Shown here piece after piece: positions 34,444-43,015 of a DNA stretch of 64,000 bases (its first letter is position 1; each line of letters starts with the position of its first letter). Source of the stretch: Nocardia cerradoensis NBRC 101014 (GTDB taxonomy: Bacteria > Actinomycetota > Actinomycetes > Mycobacteriales > Mycobacteriaceae). The position numbers were made by a program, and so were the translations under genes. The stretch spans positions 23,116-87,115 of the forward strand of contig NZ_BAFW01000387.1 of the NCBI RefSeq assembly GCF_000308535.1, given 5' to 3'. A model generated the notes under the pieces. That model worked only from the letters and a program-made list of their open reading frames with translations, had not been told where the DNA came from and did no database searches.

Positions 34444-35382
34444 ATGGCCGAGCCCGAGATCGAGTTTCCAGAAGGACCGGCCGCCGACCGACCCGGTCTC
34501 GACGATCGACCTGCAGGACCCGCAGTGCGCGTCCGGGCCGAGCATTTCCACACGATCTACGACCCGAGCGTCGGCGAGCCGCAGCCGTGGTACATCAACG
34601 ACCACACCATCATTCGCGACGAATCGGGCCGCTGGCACCTGTTCGGCATCACCCACGCCGAGCCGGCGGATCCTTTCGACGAAATCGAATTCGCGCACGC
34701 CGGCGCCGACGACTTGCACGGCCCGTGGACCAAACACCCGCCGGCGCTTACCGTGGACCGCGACTACGGCGAGACGCACCTGTGGGCGCCGTACGTGATC
34801 CGCGCCGACGGGCGCTACCACATGTTCTATGCGGGTGGCGGTGATGATCGCACGGCGGCGGCGATCTGCGTGGCCACCTCCGACGACCTGTTCGGGTGGA
34901 CCCGCGAGCCGGCCGGGCCGGTGTTTCGCGACGGATACGACGCCCGCGATCCCATGGTCGCGTGGATCGACGGCCACTGGGTGATGTACTACGCCGCGAC
35001 GAGTTCGCCGACGGGTGGCAACTATGTGGTCGCGTACCGCACGAGTACCGATCTTCGCACGTGGAGCGAGCGGCGGATCGCGTTCACCGACCCGGCCCGG
35101 GGCACCGAGGCCGGCAACACCGAATCGCCATTCGTGTTGTCCCACAACGGTTCCTGGTATCTGTTCATCGGCCCGCGGCCCGATTACGTCGGGACCGACG
35201 TATTCCGCGGCGAGAGCCCCTACCACTTCCGGATCGACGACCGTGTCGGCCATATCGCCGCGCATGCCGCGGAGGTCATCGACGACGGCGCCCTGTGGAT
35301 CACCAGTTGCGGCTGGGGACAGGGTGGAGTGTCGCTCGCACGTCTCGAGATCGGGAGAACCGCACCGAAAACCGCGCCGTGA
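34444..35382 (+). CDS. GH43-like five-bladed beta-propeller glycosidase
   Basis: The 312-residue protein repeats a blade motif about five times, each with a GRWHLFG/GRYHMFYAG/GHWVMYYAA-type strand after an aspartate, the pattern of GH43/32/117/130 propellers. Candidate catalytic acids are the first-blade Asp of YINDHTIIRDE, the Asp of DARDPMV and a Glu of the fourth blade near GNTESPFV. No signal peptide is present, so it should act on imported oligosaccharides. It heads the operon. Family assignment is by pattern, not full alignment. Confidence 0.6.
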   Translation: MAEPEIEFPEGPAADRPGLDDRPAGPAVRVRAEHFHTIYDPSVGEPQPWYINDHTIIRDESGRWHLFGITHAEPADPFDEIEFAHAGADDLHGPWTKHPPALTVDRDYGETHLWAPYVIRADGRYHMFYAGGGDDRTAAAICVATSDDLFGWTREPAGPVFRDGYDARDPMVAWIDGHWVMYYAATSSPTGGNYVVAYRTSTDLRTWSERRIAFTDPARGTEAGNTESPFVLSHNGSWYLFIGPRPDYVGTDVFRGESPYHFRIDDRVGHIAAHAAEVIDDGALWITSCGWGQGGVSLARLEIGRTAPKTAP

Positions 35383-35571
35383 GTGATATCTCTAGTGGTG
35401 CGAGCGCGGCCCGAGGGCGGCGTTGCCACGAGTGCCGTGCGGACACCGCCGTCGGATACCGCGGTGGAAGCGCAGTCCGGAGGCGGCTGCGCGCGTAACC
35501 ACGGAGGGCTGTGCGTACACCGCCATCCGGCAGCGAGTAGTCCGACCGTTCGTCTCTTGGAGGGATCCGGC

Positions 35572-36984
35572 GTGGCACGTATCGGTGTGATCAGCATTTC
35601 CGACGGACGCGACTATGTGCACGACGGCATAGCCGAGTTCATCCGTACCAACGAAGACCGGCTCGTCGCCGAATTGACCTCCGCCGGACACGAGGTGGTG
35701 CGCGGCTCGGCGCCGGTCAGCACCAACACCCTCGCTGTGTCGGTGGCCCGCGAAGTCGCCTCGGCCGGAGTCGATCTCACGGTGCTGCACTACGCGGTCT
35801 GGGCCTTCCCGCACTTCACGATGCTCGTCCAGGGAGCGACGCCGGGAGCACTGCTGTTGCTGTCCAATATCGATCCGGTTCAGCCCGGAATGGTCGGGAT
35901 GCTGGCGGCCGGGGGAGCGCTGGATCAGATCGGCCGGACGCACACTCGGCTGTGGGGCGACCCGGCCGACCCGGACCTGATCGCCAAGATCGGTGTGCAG
36001 GCTTGCGCCGCGTCGGCGGTATCGAGCCTGCGCGGCTCGACGTTCGGCAGGTTCGGTGGCCGGCCGATGGGCATGAACACCGCCGTCGCGAATACCGATC
36101 AGTGGCAACGTATTTTCGGTATCGACGTCGAGGAGATCGACCAGTGGGAGATCGTGCGCCGCGCCGAACTCGCCGATGCCGCTGAGGTTTCCAAAGCCAG
36201 GGTATGGCTGGAGGAAACCACCGCGGGCGTGCACTACGACGGCGACAAACTCACTCCCGAGCTACTGGAGCGCCAGGTCCGCTCCTACCTCGCGGTGCGC
36301 GAGCTGATCGACGAATGGAATATCGACTTCTCCGGCATCAAGGGTCAGCCCGAACTCACGCAGTACTTCGCCACGATGGACATCACCGAGGCGTTCCTCA
36401 ACGACCCGTACGACTGGAACGGTCCGAAACCCACGCATGTGTGCGCCACCGAGGCCGATATGGACGGTGCGCTGACCATGCAACTGTTCAAACAGATCTC
36501 GAAGACGCCGGTGTTGTTCGCCGACGTCCGCCACTATCACGCCGACCGCGATATCTGGGATCTGTGCAACTCCGGCCAGCACGCCACCTGGTTCGCCGCC
36601 CGCAGCGACGATCCGGCGGAGAATCTGTCCCGGGTGCACCTGTATCCGGAGGTGTTCTTCTTTCCGGCAGGCGGTGCATCCGTCCATCACCTCGCGGCGC
36701 CAGGGCAGATGACTTTCGGCCGGCTGACGCGCAACGACGGCAACTACCGCATGCAGTTGATGCTCGGTGACTTCGAGACCTACGACGACGCCACCAACGA
36801 CGAGTTGATGAACCAGTCGACCCGCGAATGGCCGCACGCGTTCGCGCGTCTGGATGCTCGGGCCGAAGATTTCCTGTCCCGGTTCGGCGCCAACCACATC
36901 CACGCCGTACCCGGTGACCATCGCGCGACAGTGCGCGCCGCGTGCGATCTGCTCGGCGTCACCGTGGACGAATTCGGTCGGTGA
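35572..36984 (+). CDS. L-fucose/L-arabinose isomerase family protein
   Basis: The 470-residue protein has the fucose/arabinose isomerase layout, with a Rossmann-like N-domain and a C-terminal barrel. Probable metal ligands are Glu in KGQPELTQY (near residue 260), Asp in FADVRHYH (near 316) and His in ASVHHLA (near 370). Enzymes of this fold interconvert aldose and ketose, for example L-fucose/fuculose and D-arabinose/D-ribulose. The GTG start has GGAGGGA upstream. It is followed two bases later by a sugar kinase, which suggests the ketose product is phosphorylated. Confidence 0.78.
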   Translation: MARIGVISISDGRDYVHDGIAEFIRTNEDRLVAELTSAGHEVVRGSAPVSTNTLAVSVAREVASAGVDLTVLHYAVWAFPHFTMLVQGATPGALLLLSNIDPVQPGMVGMLAAGGALDQIGRTHTRLWGDPADPDLIAKIGVQACAASAVSSLRGSTFGRFGGRPMGMNTAVANTDQWQRIFGIDVEEIDQWEIVRRAELADAAEVSKARVWLEETTAGVHYDGDKLTPELLERQVRSYLAVRELIDEWNIDFSGIKGQPELTQYFATMDITEAFLNDPYDWNGPKPTHVCATEADMDGALTMQLFKQISKTPVLFADVRHYHADRDIWDLCNSGQHATWFAARSDDPAENLSRVHLYPEVFFFPAGGASVHHLAAPGQMTFGRLTRNDGNYRMQLMLGDFETYDDATNDELMNQSTREWPHAFARLDARAEDFLSRFGANHIHAVPGDHRATVRAACDLLGVTVDEFGR

Positions 36985-36986
36985 CC

Positions 36987-38465
36987 ATGTTCATCGGAAT
37001 CGACATCGGCACATCCGGTTCCAAGGGCGTGCTGACCGACGCCGACGGCACGGTCCTCGCCCGGTCCGAGCGTCCGCACGAGGTGTCGATGCCGCGACCG
37101 GGCTGGGTCGAGCACGACGCCGAATCGGTGTGGTGGGCGGACTTCGTCGCGATCGCCCGCGAATTGGTCGACGCCGCCGCCGGTGCCCGGCTGGAGGGAC
37201 TCGGGATCAGCGGTATCGGTCCGTGTCTGCTGCCGGCCGACGCGCAGGGGAATCCGCTGCGGGCGGCCATCCTGTACGGCGTCGATACCCGGGCGACCGT
37301 CGAAATCGCCGAGCTGGCAGACGAATTGGGCGAGGCGGCGGTGCTCGAGCGGGCAGGATCGCCGCTGACCAGCCAGGCCGTCGGCCCTAAGCTGCGGTGG
37401 CTGGCGCGGCACGAGCCGGACGTCTATGCGCGCACCCGCATGCTGCTGATGGCGAGTTCCTTTCTCGTGCATCGGTTGACCGGACGCTACGTCCTGGACC
37501 ATCAGTCGGCGAGTCAGTGCGTGCCCATGTACGACCTGCGCAAACGAGAGTGGTCGGAGTGGGCCGAGCAGTGCGCCCCCGGACTGCTGTTGCCCGAACT
37601 CGCCTGGCCCACAGAGCTGGTGGGTCGGGTGACTGCGGAAGGTGCTGCAGCAACCGGGCTTCCGGAAGGACTTCCGATCACCACCGGCACCGTCGACGCA
37701 TGGGCCGAAGCCGCCAGCGTCGGTGTACGCGGACCCGGCGATGCGATGGTCATGTACGGCACCACGATGTTTCTGGTCCAGATCCTCACCCAACCGCGCC
37801 CACACCCCGGCCTGTGGGGCACCTGCGGCGCGTGGCCCGAAACGTATTCGCTGGCAGCGGGAATGGCCACCTCGGGGGCGGTCACGGATTGGCTGCGCCG
37901 CCTCGTCGGCGGAGAGTTCGGCGACCTGATCGAAGAGGCAGGCAAGGTTCCGGCCGGCAGCCGGGGACTGTTGATGCTGCCGTACTTCGCCGGCGAACGG
38001 ACACCGCTGTTCGATCCCGACGCGCGTGGCATCGTCGCCGGGCTCACCACCAGCCACGGCCGCGCCGATCTCTACCGCGCAGCTTTGGAAGCCACCGGAT
38101 ACGGGGTGCGGCACAACCTGGAGGCCATGTCCGACGCCGGTGGCCGCGCCCGACGCCTGGTCGCGGTCGGTGGTGGCACCAAGGGCGGGCTGTGGACCCA
38201 GATCGTGTCCGACGTGACCGGTCTGCCGCAGGAGCTGCCGGCGGAGACTGTCGGGGCCTGTCTCGGTGATGCCCTGCTGGCCGCGGAAGCCGCCGGTGTC
38301 GACACGTCCCGGTGGAACCCGGTGACGTCGGTTGTCGAGCCGGACTCGGAACGGCAAGCGATCTACGAACGGTACTACCGACGCTATCGCGAACTCTACG
38401 AATCGACTGCGGATATCGCGCATTTTCTTGCCGCGGAACAACATCGGACGGCGGACCATGGCTGA
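36987..38465 (+). CDS. FGGY-family sugar kinase
   Basis: The 492-residue carbohydrate kinase has IDIGTSGSKGVLTD at the start (phosphate-1 motif), the catalytic Asp in TGTVDAWAEA (near residue 236), the GERTPLFDPDARG loop and a C-terminal nucleotide motif VGGGTKGGLWTQI. It is more like the xylulokinase/ribulokinase-type COG1070 group than glycerol kinase. It follows the isomerase by two bases, so its substrate is probably that enzyme's ketose. A second kinase of this fold closes the operon. Confidence 0.82.
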   Translation: MFIGIDIGTSGSKGVLTDADGTVLARSERPHEVSMPRPGWVEHDAESVWWADFVAIARELVDAAAGARLEGLGISGIGPCLLPADAQGNPLRAAILYGVDTRATVEIAELADELGEAAVLERAGSPLTSQAVGPKLRWLARHEPDVYARTRMLLMASSFLVHRLTGRYVLDHQSASQCVPMYDLRKREWSEWAEQCAPGLLLPELAWPTELVGRVTAEGAAATGLPEGLPITTGTVDAWAEAASVGVRGPGDAMVMYGTTMFLVQILTQPRPHPGLWGTCGAWPETYSLAAGMATSGAVTDWLRRLVGGEFGDLIEEAGKVPAGSRGLLMLPYFAGERTPLFDPDARGIVAGLTTSHGRADLYRAALEATGYGVRHNLEAMSDAGGRARRLVAVGGGTKGGLWTQIVSDVTGLPQELPAETVGACLGDALLAAEAAGVDTSRWNPVTSVVEPDSERQAIYERYYRRYRELYESTADIAHFLAAEQHRTADHG

Positions 38466-39465
38466 ACTCTGGCGACTCGATCGGGCGCGCACCCGCTCGA
38501 TCAGTCCCGAGAACCCGACCGGCGAGCCGGGCGCGGGCGCACGGGCGGAAACCGGCACGGGCGCGGGTGCGGCACGTGATCTCGGTGTCGGCTGGAAGGT
38601 GTCCCCGTCGATCGACCTGGCCGCCGGATCCACCGTGACACTGGCCGACGTGTCCGGACCAGGAGTCATCCGGCACTTTTGGCTGACCACCGACCGCACG
38701 GTGCTGCGTCGGTTGACACTGAACTTCACCTGGGACGACGAGTCGCACCCGTCGATCGACGTGCCGCTGGGCGACTTCTTCTGCAACGGCTGGGACGAAC
38801 TGGCGCTGGTGAGTTCGGACATGGTGGTGGTTGCACCCGCCGGCGGTCTGAACAGCTTCTGGCCCATGCCTTTTCGAGAGCGTGCCCGCGTCACCCTGCA
38901 CAACCCCACCGAACGATCGGTGCCGGTCTACTACCAACTCACCTATGACGAGATCGAGGTAGGCGAGGACGCCGGTTACCTGCATTGCCAACGGCGGCAC
39001 AGCAATCCGCTCGGAACACCGGCGGTGCACACCATTGTCGATGATGTCCGAGGCCGCGGACGCTATGTCGGCACCTATTTGGCGATCGCACCGAATGCGC
39101 CCGGCTGGTGGGGCGAGGGCGAAATCAAGTTCCACCTCGACGGAGACGACGAATTCCCGACCATCTGCGGCACCGGCACCGAAGACTATTTCGGCGGCGC
39201 TTGGAACTTCGACCTGGACGGCGCCTACCGCGACTACTCCAGCCCGTATCTCGGCCTGCACCAAGTACTTCCGCACGACGAGATCTACACGCCGAAGCAA
39301 CGATTCGGCATGTATCGCTGGCACGTCCGCGACCCGATCCGCTTCCACGAGGAGCTACGTGTCACGCTGCAAGCGCTGGGCTGGCAGGACGGCGGGCGGT
39401 ATCTGCCGCTGGCCGACGCCGATATCGCCACCACCGCATGGTGGTACCAGGAAAGGGGAAGGTAG
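38458..39465 (+). CDS. GH172 (DUF2961) family glycoside hydrolase
   Basis: The 335-residue protein carries the DUF2961 hallmarks: GPGVIRHFWLTTD near residue 66, DVPLGDFFCNGW near 100, QRRHSNPLG near 180, and GTGTEDYFGGAW near 238. In characterised GH172 enzymes two glutamates act as nucleophile and acid/base, and one of them lies in the TEDYF segment. Known activities are alpha-D-fructofuranosidase/DFA I synthase and exo-D-arabinofuranosidase. No signal peptide is present; a Gly/Ala/Thr-rich linker occupies residues 20-45. The ATG overlaps the kinase stop. Confidence 0.8.
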   Translation: MAELWRLDRARTRSISPENPTGEPGAGARAETGTGAGAARDLGVGWKVSPSIDLAAGSTVTLADVSGPGVIRHFWLTTDRTVLRRLTLNFTWDDESHPSIDVPLGDFFCNGWDELALVSSDMVVVAPAGGLNSFWPMPFRERARVTLHNPTERSVPVYYQLTYDEIEVGEDAGYLHCQRRHSNPLGTPAVHTIVDDVRGRGRYVGTYLAIAPNAPGWWGEGEIKFHLDGDDEFPTICGTGTEDYFGGAWNFDLDGAYRDYSSPYLGLHQVLPHDEIYTPKQRFGMYRWHVRDPIRFHEELRVTLQALGWQDGGRYLPLADADIATTAWWYQERGR

Positions 39466-40446
39466 ATGCGCGCGCTGGTGATCGAAAAGCCCGGCGAGTA
39501 CTCGGTGCAGACGATTCCCGACCCGACCCCGGGGCCGGGGGAGGTGGTCATCGAGGTTTCCGCGGTCGGAATCTGCGGTACCGACATCCACATCGTCGAA
39601 GGCGAATTTCCACCCACGCCGTATCCGATCGTCCCCGGTCACGAGTTCTGCGGCCAGATCGTCGAGGGCCCGAGGTCCGGCGAGAAGGTGGCCGTGGACC
39701 CGTCGCTGTTCTGCGGCGCCTGCCACTACTGCCGCATCGGTCGCGGCAACCTCTGCGAACGTTGGGGTGCGATCGGCGACACGGTGAACGGCGCGATGGC
39801 CGAATACGTCGCGGTGCCGGAGGCGAACTGCTTCACGTTGCCCGACGAGCTGCCCGCCTCGCACGGCGCGCTCGTCGAGCCGCTGTCGTGTGCCGTACAC
39901 GGATTCGACGGGCTACCAAGGACGCTGGGCTCGCACTACCTGATCTACGGCGCCGGCACGATGGGCCTGATGATGCTGCAACTCGCGGTCGCCGCGGGCG
40001 CGGCCTCGATCTCGGTGGTCGACCTCAATACCGACCGCCTGCAGGTCGCCCGCACCCTCGGTGCGGACGCGGTCGCCACGAACGCCGACGAGTTCGACCG
40101 CCCGCACGGCTGGGAGGTCGTCATCGACTGCACCGGCGCGATCCCAGCGATCGAAGACGGCCTCACCCGAGTCCGGCGCGGTGGCACCTACCAGCAGTTC
40201 GGTGTCGCCCCCGGCGACGCGACGGCGTCCTTCTCACCCTTCCGTATCTACAACGACGAGATCACCATTGTCGGTTCGATGGCGGTGGTGCACAGCTTCG
40301 GGCGGGCCGTCGACCTGGTCCGCAAGGGCGCGATCGACGCCGACACGATGGTCACCCACACCTTCGGCCTCGACCAATTCTCGGAGGCGCTGCAGGCGTT
40401 CCGCGACGGCGCAGGCCGCAAGATCCAGATCGCCCCGCGCGGATAG
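39466..40446 (+). CDS. Zinc-dependent polyol/alcohol dehydrogenase
   Basis: The 326-residue MDR enzyme has the catalytic zinc ligands in GICGTDIHIVEG (near 37), GHEF (near 62), a structural loop CGACHYCRIGRGNLC, the remaining ligand in HGALVEPLSCAVHG, and GAGTMGLMML as Rossmann motif. This is the sorbitol/arabinitol dehydrogenase type. It starts directly after the GH172 gene and ends directly before the xylulokinase, so D-arabinitol or a similar polyol oxidised to D-xylulose is a good guess. Confidence 0.82.
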   Translation: MRALVIEKPGEYSVQTIPDPTPGPGEVVIEVSAVGICGTDIHIVEGEFPPTPYPIVPGHEFCGQIVEGPRSGEKVAVDPSLFCGACHYCRIGRGNLCERWGAIGDTVNGAMAEYVAVPEANCFTLPDELPASHGALVEPLSCAVHGFDGLPRTLGSHYLIYGAGTMGLMMLQLAVAAGAASISVVDLNTDRLQVARTLGADAVATNADEFDRPHGWEVVIDCTGAIPAIEDGLTRVRRGGTYQQFGVAPGDATASFSPFRIYNDEITIVGSMAVVHSFGRAVDLVRKGAIDADTMVTHTFGLDQFSEALQAFRDGAGRKIQIAPRG

Positions 40447-41841
40447 ATGGCCACCGTCGCCGGGGTGGACAGCTCCACCCAGTCCTGCAAGGTCGTCGTG
40501 TGCGACGCCGACACCGGTGAGGTTCTGGCACGGGGATCCGCGCCGCATCCCGACGGAACCGAGGTTCCGGCCGAGGCATGGTGGAATGCGCTACAACAGG
40601 CAGGGGAGGGTTGGCTCGACAAGGTCGACGCGGTGTCGATCGCCGGCCAGCAGCACGGCCTCGTGGCACTCGACGACTCGCACCGCCCGGTGCGAGATGC
40701 CTTGCTGTGGAACGACGTCCGCTCCGCCGAGGCAGCCGACGACCTCGTCGCGGAGCTGGGCGGCCCGCAAGCGTGGCTGGACGCGGTCGGCAGCGTCCCG
40801 GTCGCCGCATTCACCGTGGCGAAGCTGCGCTGGATGGCCGACCACGAGCCCGAGCTCGCGGACCGGGTCACCCGCGTGATGCTGCCCCACGACTACCTCA
40901 CCTGGCGGTTGCGCGGCGGTGGTGACGCTGCGCCGACGACCGATCGGAGCGATGCCTCGGGTACCGGGTACTGGTCCGCGGTGGAGGGCCGGTATCGAGA
41001 AGACCTGTTGGCCAAGGCGTTCCGCAGTCGGACCCCGGAGCTTCCGACGGTGCTGGAACCATCGCAGAGCGCTGGACACACCGCATCGGGCGCGCTCGTT
41101 GCCGCGGGCGCGGGGGACAATGCGGCGGCCGCGCTCGGCCTCGGGATCGGCGACGGCGACGTGGTGATCTCGCTGGGCACCAGCGGCACCGCATTCGCAC
41201 GCACCTCGCAGCTGAATTCCGATCCGTTCGTCAACGGATTCGCCGACGCGACAGGACAATTCCTGCCGTTGGTGTGCACGCTCAACGCTGCCCGGGTGCT
41301 CGAGGCGATGGCCACAGCCCTGGGAATCCGCCTCGGCGAACTCGACGCACTGGCCCGCCAGGCCCCACCGGGTGCCGACGGTCTCGTCCTACTGCCGTAT
41401 CTGTCCGGCGAACGCACTCCGAACCTGCCCCATGCTAGCGGCAGCCTGCACGGGTTGTGTTCGGAGACAATGCGTCCCGCTCACCTGGCCCGCGCCGCAG
41501 TCGAAGGAATGCTGTGCAACATGGCCGACGCACTCGACCGCCTCCGCGCGGCCGGTGCGACACCCCGGCGCGTGCTGTTGATCGGCGGCGCTTCACGTTC
41601 GGCGTTCGTCGCCGAAATCGCCGCACAGATCTTCGGGGCGGCAGTGACCGTGCCGGAGCCGGAGGAGTACGTCGCGCTCGGCGCCGCCCGCCAGGCCGCG
41701 TGGGCTTTGCGGGGCGGTGCCGAACCACCGCAGTGGCCGGCGGTCTCGACCGTCGAGATTCCAGCGCCCGACGACCGTGCGTCGGGCACGGAGATTCGCA
41801 GCGCCTATGGCCGGGCGCGAGAATCCTTGTACGGCAGCTGA
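40447..41841 (+). CDS. xylB: Xylulokinase
   Basis: The 464-residue FGGY kinase has the xylulokinase marks: VAGVDSSTQSCKVVV, the SIAGQQHGLVALD motif near residue 60, catalytic Asp in AGAGDNAAAALG, GDVVISLGTSGTAF, and LPYLSGERTPNLP. QQHG is characteristic of XylB. It phosphorylates D-xylulose to D-xylulose 5-phosphate. It follows the dehydrogenase with no gap. A short run of in-frame sequence around residues 150-165 is poorly conserved. Confidence 0.88.
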   Translation: MATVAGVDSSTQSCKVVVCDADTGEVLARGSAPHPDGTEVPAEAWWNALQQAGEGWLDKVDAVSIAGQQHGLVALDDSHRPVRDALLWNDVRSAEAADDLVAELGGPQAWLDAVGSVPVAAFTVAKLRWMADHEPELADRVTRVMLPHDYLTWRLRGGGDAAPTTDRSDASGTGYWSAVEGRYREDLLAKAFRSRTPELPTVLEPSQSAGHTASGALVAAGAGDNAAAALGLGIGDGDVVISLGTSGTAFARTSQLNSDPFVNGFADATGQFLPLVCTLNAARVLEAMATALGIRLGELDALARQAPPGADGLVLLPYLSGERTPNLPHASGSLHGLCSETMRPAHLARAAVEGMLCNMADALDRLRAAGATPRRVLLIGGASRSAFVAEIAAQIFGAAVTVPEPEEYVALGAARQAAWALRGGAEPPQWPAVSTVEIPAPDDRASGTEIRSAYGRARESLYGS

Positions 41842-41935
41842 CTCCGTCATGCCGAACACTGATCCCGGACATGGCTTCAGGTCACCTCGGTCACTCATTG
41901 ACAACGGAAGAAGCAGTCGTTGTAATACTCCGGCG

Positions 41936-42469
41936 ATGATCGAACTCGACCTCCAGCTCGAACAGGAACTCGAAGCCGCTCGCAGTCGTTATCCGATCGG
42001 CGACCACGTGACCGGAGTGGTCACGCTGGTTCCGCGCCCAGGCGTGGTTGGTCTGTTCGTCGACTTGGGCCATCCGCCGACCGGGTTCGTCGACCTGCTG
42101 AGCCTGCCACTTGCCGCCGACCAATGGCCGACCGTCGGCACGGTCACGAAGGTCGAGGTTCTCCAGCACACCTGCGGTCAGGTTCGCCTCTGGCCCCTCG
42201 ATGCCGCCTTCCGATCGAACAGAGCACTCTTTCCCGCCCTCAGCGAGCCCGAATGGTGCACCGTCAAAAGCCGCCACCCGGTCGGCTCCGCAGTCACCGC
42301 CGAGATCACAGGCGTCTTCCCCAGCAACCGCGAATACACCGTCGCATTCGATGGCCTCCGGTCCGTCCTCCCGTGGTCCGGCCCACCGCCCGTCGTCGGC
42401 ACCATCGCCCGGTTCACCGTCGACCGACATCTCGACGTGACCCGAAGAATCCTGCTGCGCAGCATTTGA
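41936..42469 (+). CDS. S1-like RNA-binding domain protein
   Basis: The 177-residue protein seems to hold two S1/OB-type barrels: YPIGDHVTGVVTLV...GVVGLFVDLG...GFVDLLSL (residues 19-65) and a weaker HPVGSAVTAEITGVFPSNREYTVAFDG (about 117-143). The first one has the classical S1 glycine and hydrophobic pattern. It lies alone between the sugar operon and the CSP-like gene. Function not established. Confidence 0.6.
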   Translation: MIELDLQLEQELEAARSRYPIGDHVTGVVTLVPRPGVVGLFVDLGHPPTGFVDLLSLPLAADQWPTVGTVTKVEVLQHTCGQVRLWPLDAAFRSNRALFPALSEPEWCTVKSRHPVGSAVTAEITGVFPSNREYTVAFDGLRSVLPWSGPPPVVGTIARFTVDRHLDVTRRILLRSI

Positions 42470-42636
42470 CACGGGCTCCATGCGGCGGCGCCTCTACACA
42501 GACTCATCCGAATATCCCGGCGGATTATCTGTTGCATTCGAGTGTAATGATCCGGCGAGGGGTGAATTTCAGTCTTCGTAGTCGGTGTGGCTTAAAGGTC
42601 GTAGTTCGAGCAGAGCCTCTGCTTTTGACGGCCAGT

Positions 42637-42873
42637 TCAGGGCCAAGTTACTTTGATAGCCCGAAGATCATGCGAATCCTGTAGTGCTGCTTCATATTCC
42701 ACTTCAACCGGAGCATCGAGGGAAACGTCACCGAAATTCTTGTGCTCACCCAGCGAATCGAGACCGAACCAGACGTGCGAACCGTCTTCGGTCTCGATTA
42801 TTCCGGTGGCGCGCTTCTCGTTCCAGCGCCAGACTTTCCCCTTGGCGCGCCGCACCTCTCGCTCGTTTTCCAC
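42637..42873 (-). CDS. Cold-shock-like OB-fold protein
   Basis: The 78-residue protein resembles a cold-shock domain: GKVWRWNEKRATGIIETEDGSHVWF, like the KWFNxxKGFGFI core, then VSLDAPVEVEYEAA. The RNP1 aromatic positions are only partly kept (Trp/Thr/Ile). A charged MENEREVRRAK extension precedes it. It could be a nucleic-acid chaperone or an S1-like regulator. Confidence 0.65.
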   Translation of the reverse strand: MENEREVRRAKGKVWRWNEKRATGIIETEDGSHVWFGLDSLGEHKNFGDVSLDAPVEVEYEAALQDSHDLRAIKVTWP

Positions 42874-43015
42874 GTGCTCGATAATACCTACGGCGGCGTC
42901 GGTAATGGGCTCCTACGGCGGGCGCTCCGCGAATCGTATTCGGAGGTCGAGCATGACGTGCGCTTGGTGGATGGGTAAAGGCCTGTGGTGATGCGAGTTT
43001 CGCGATCGGCCTCGA

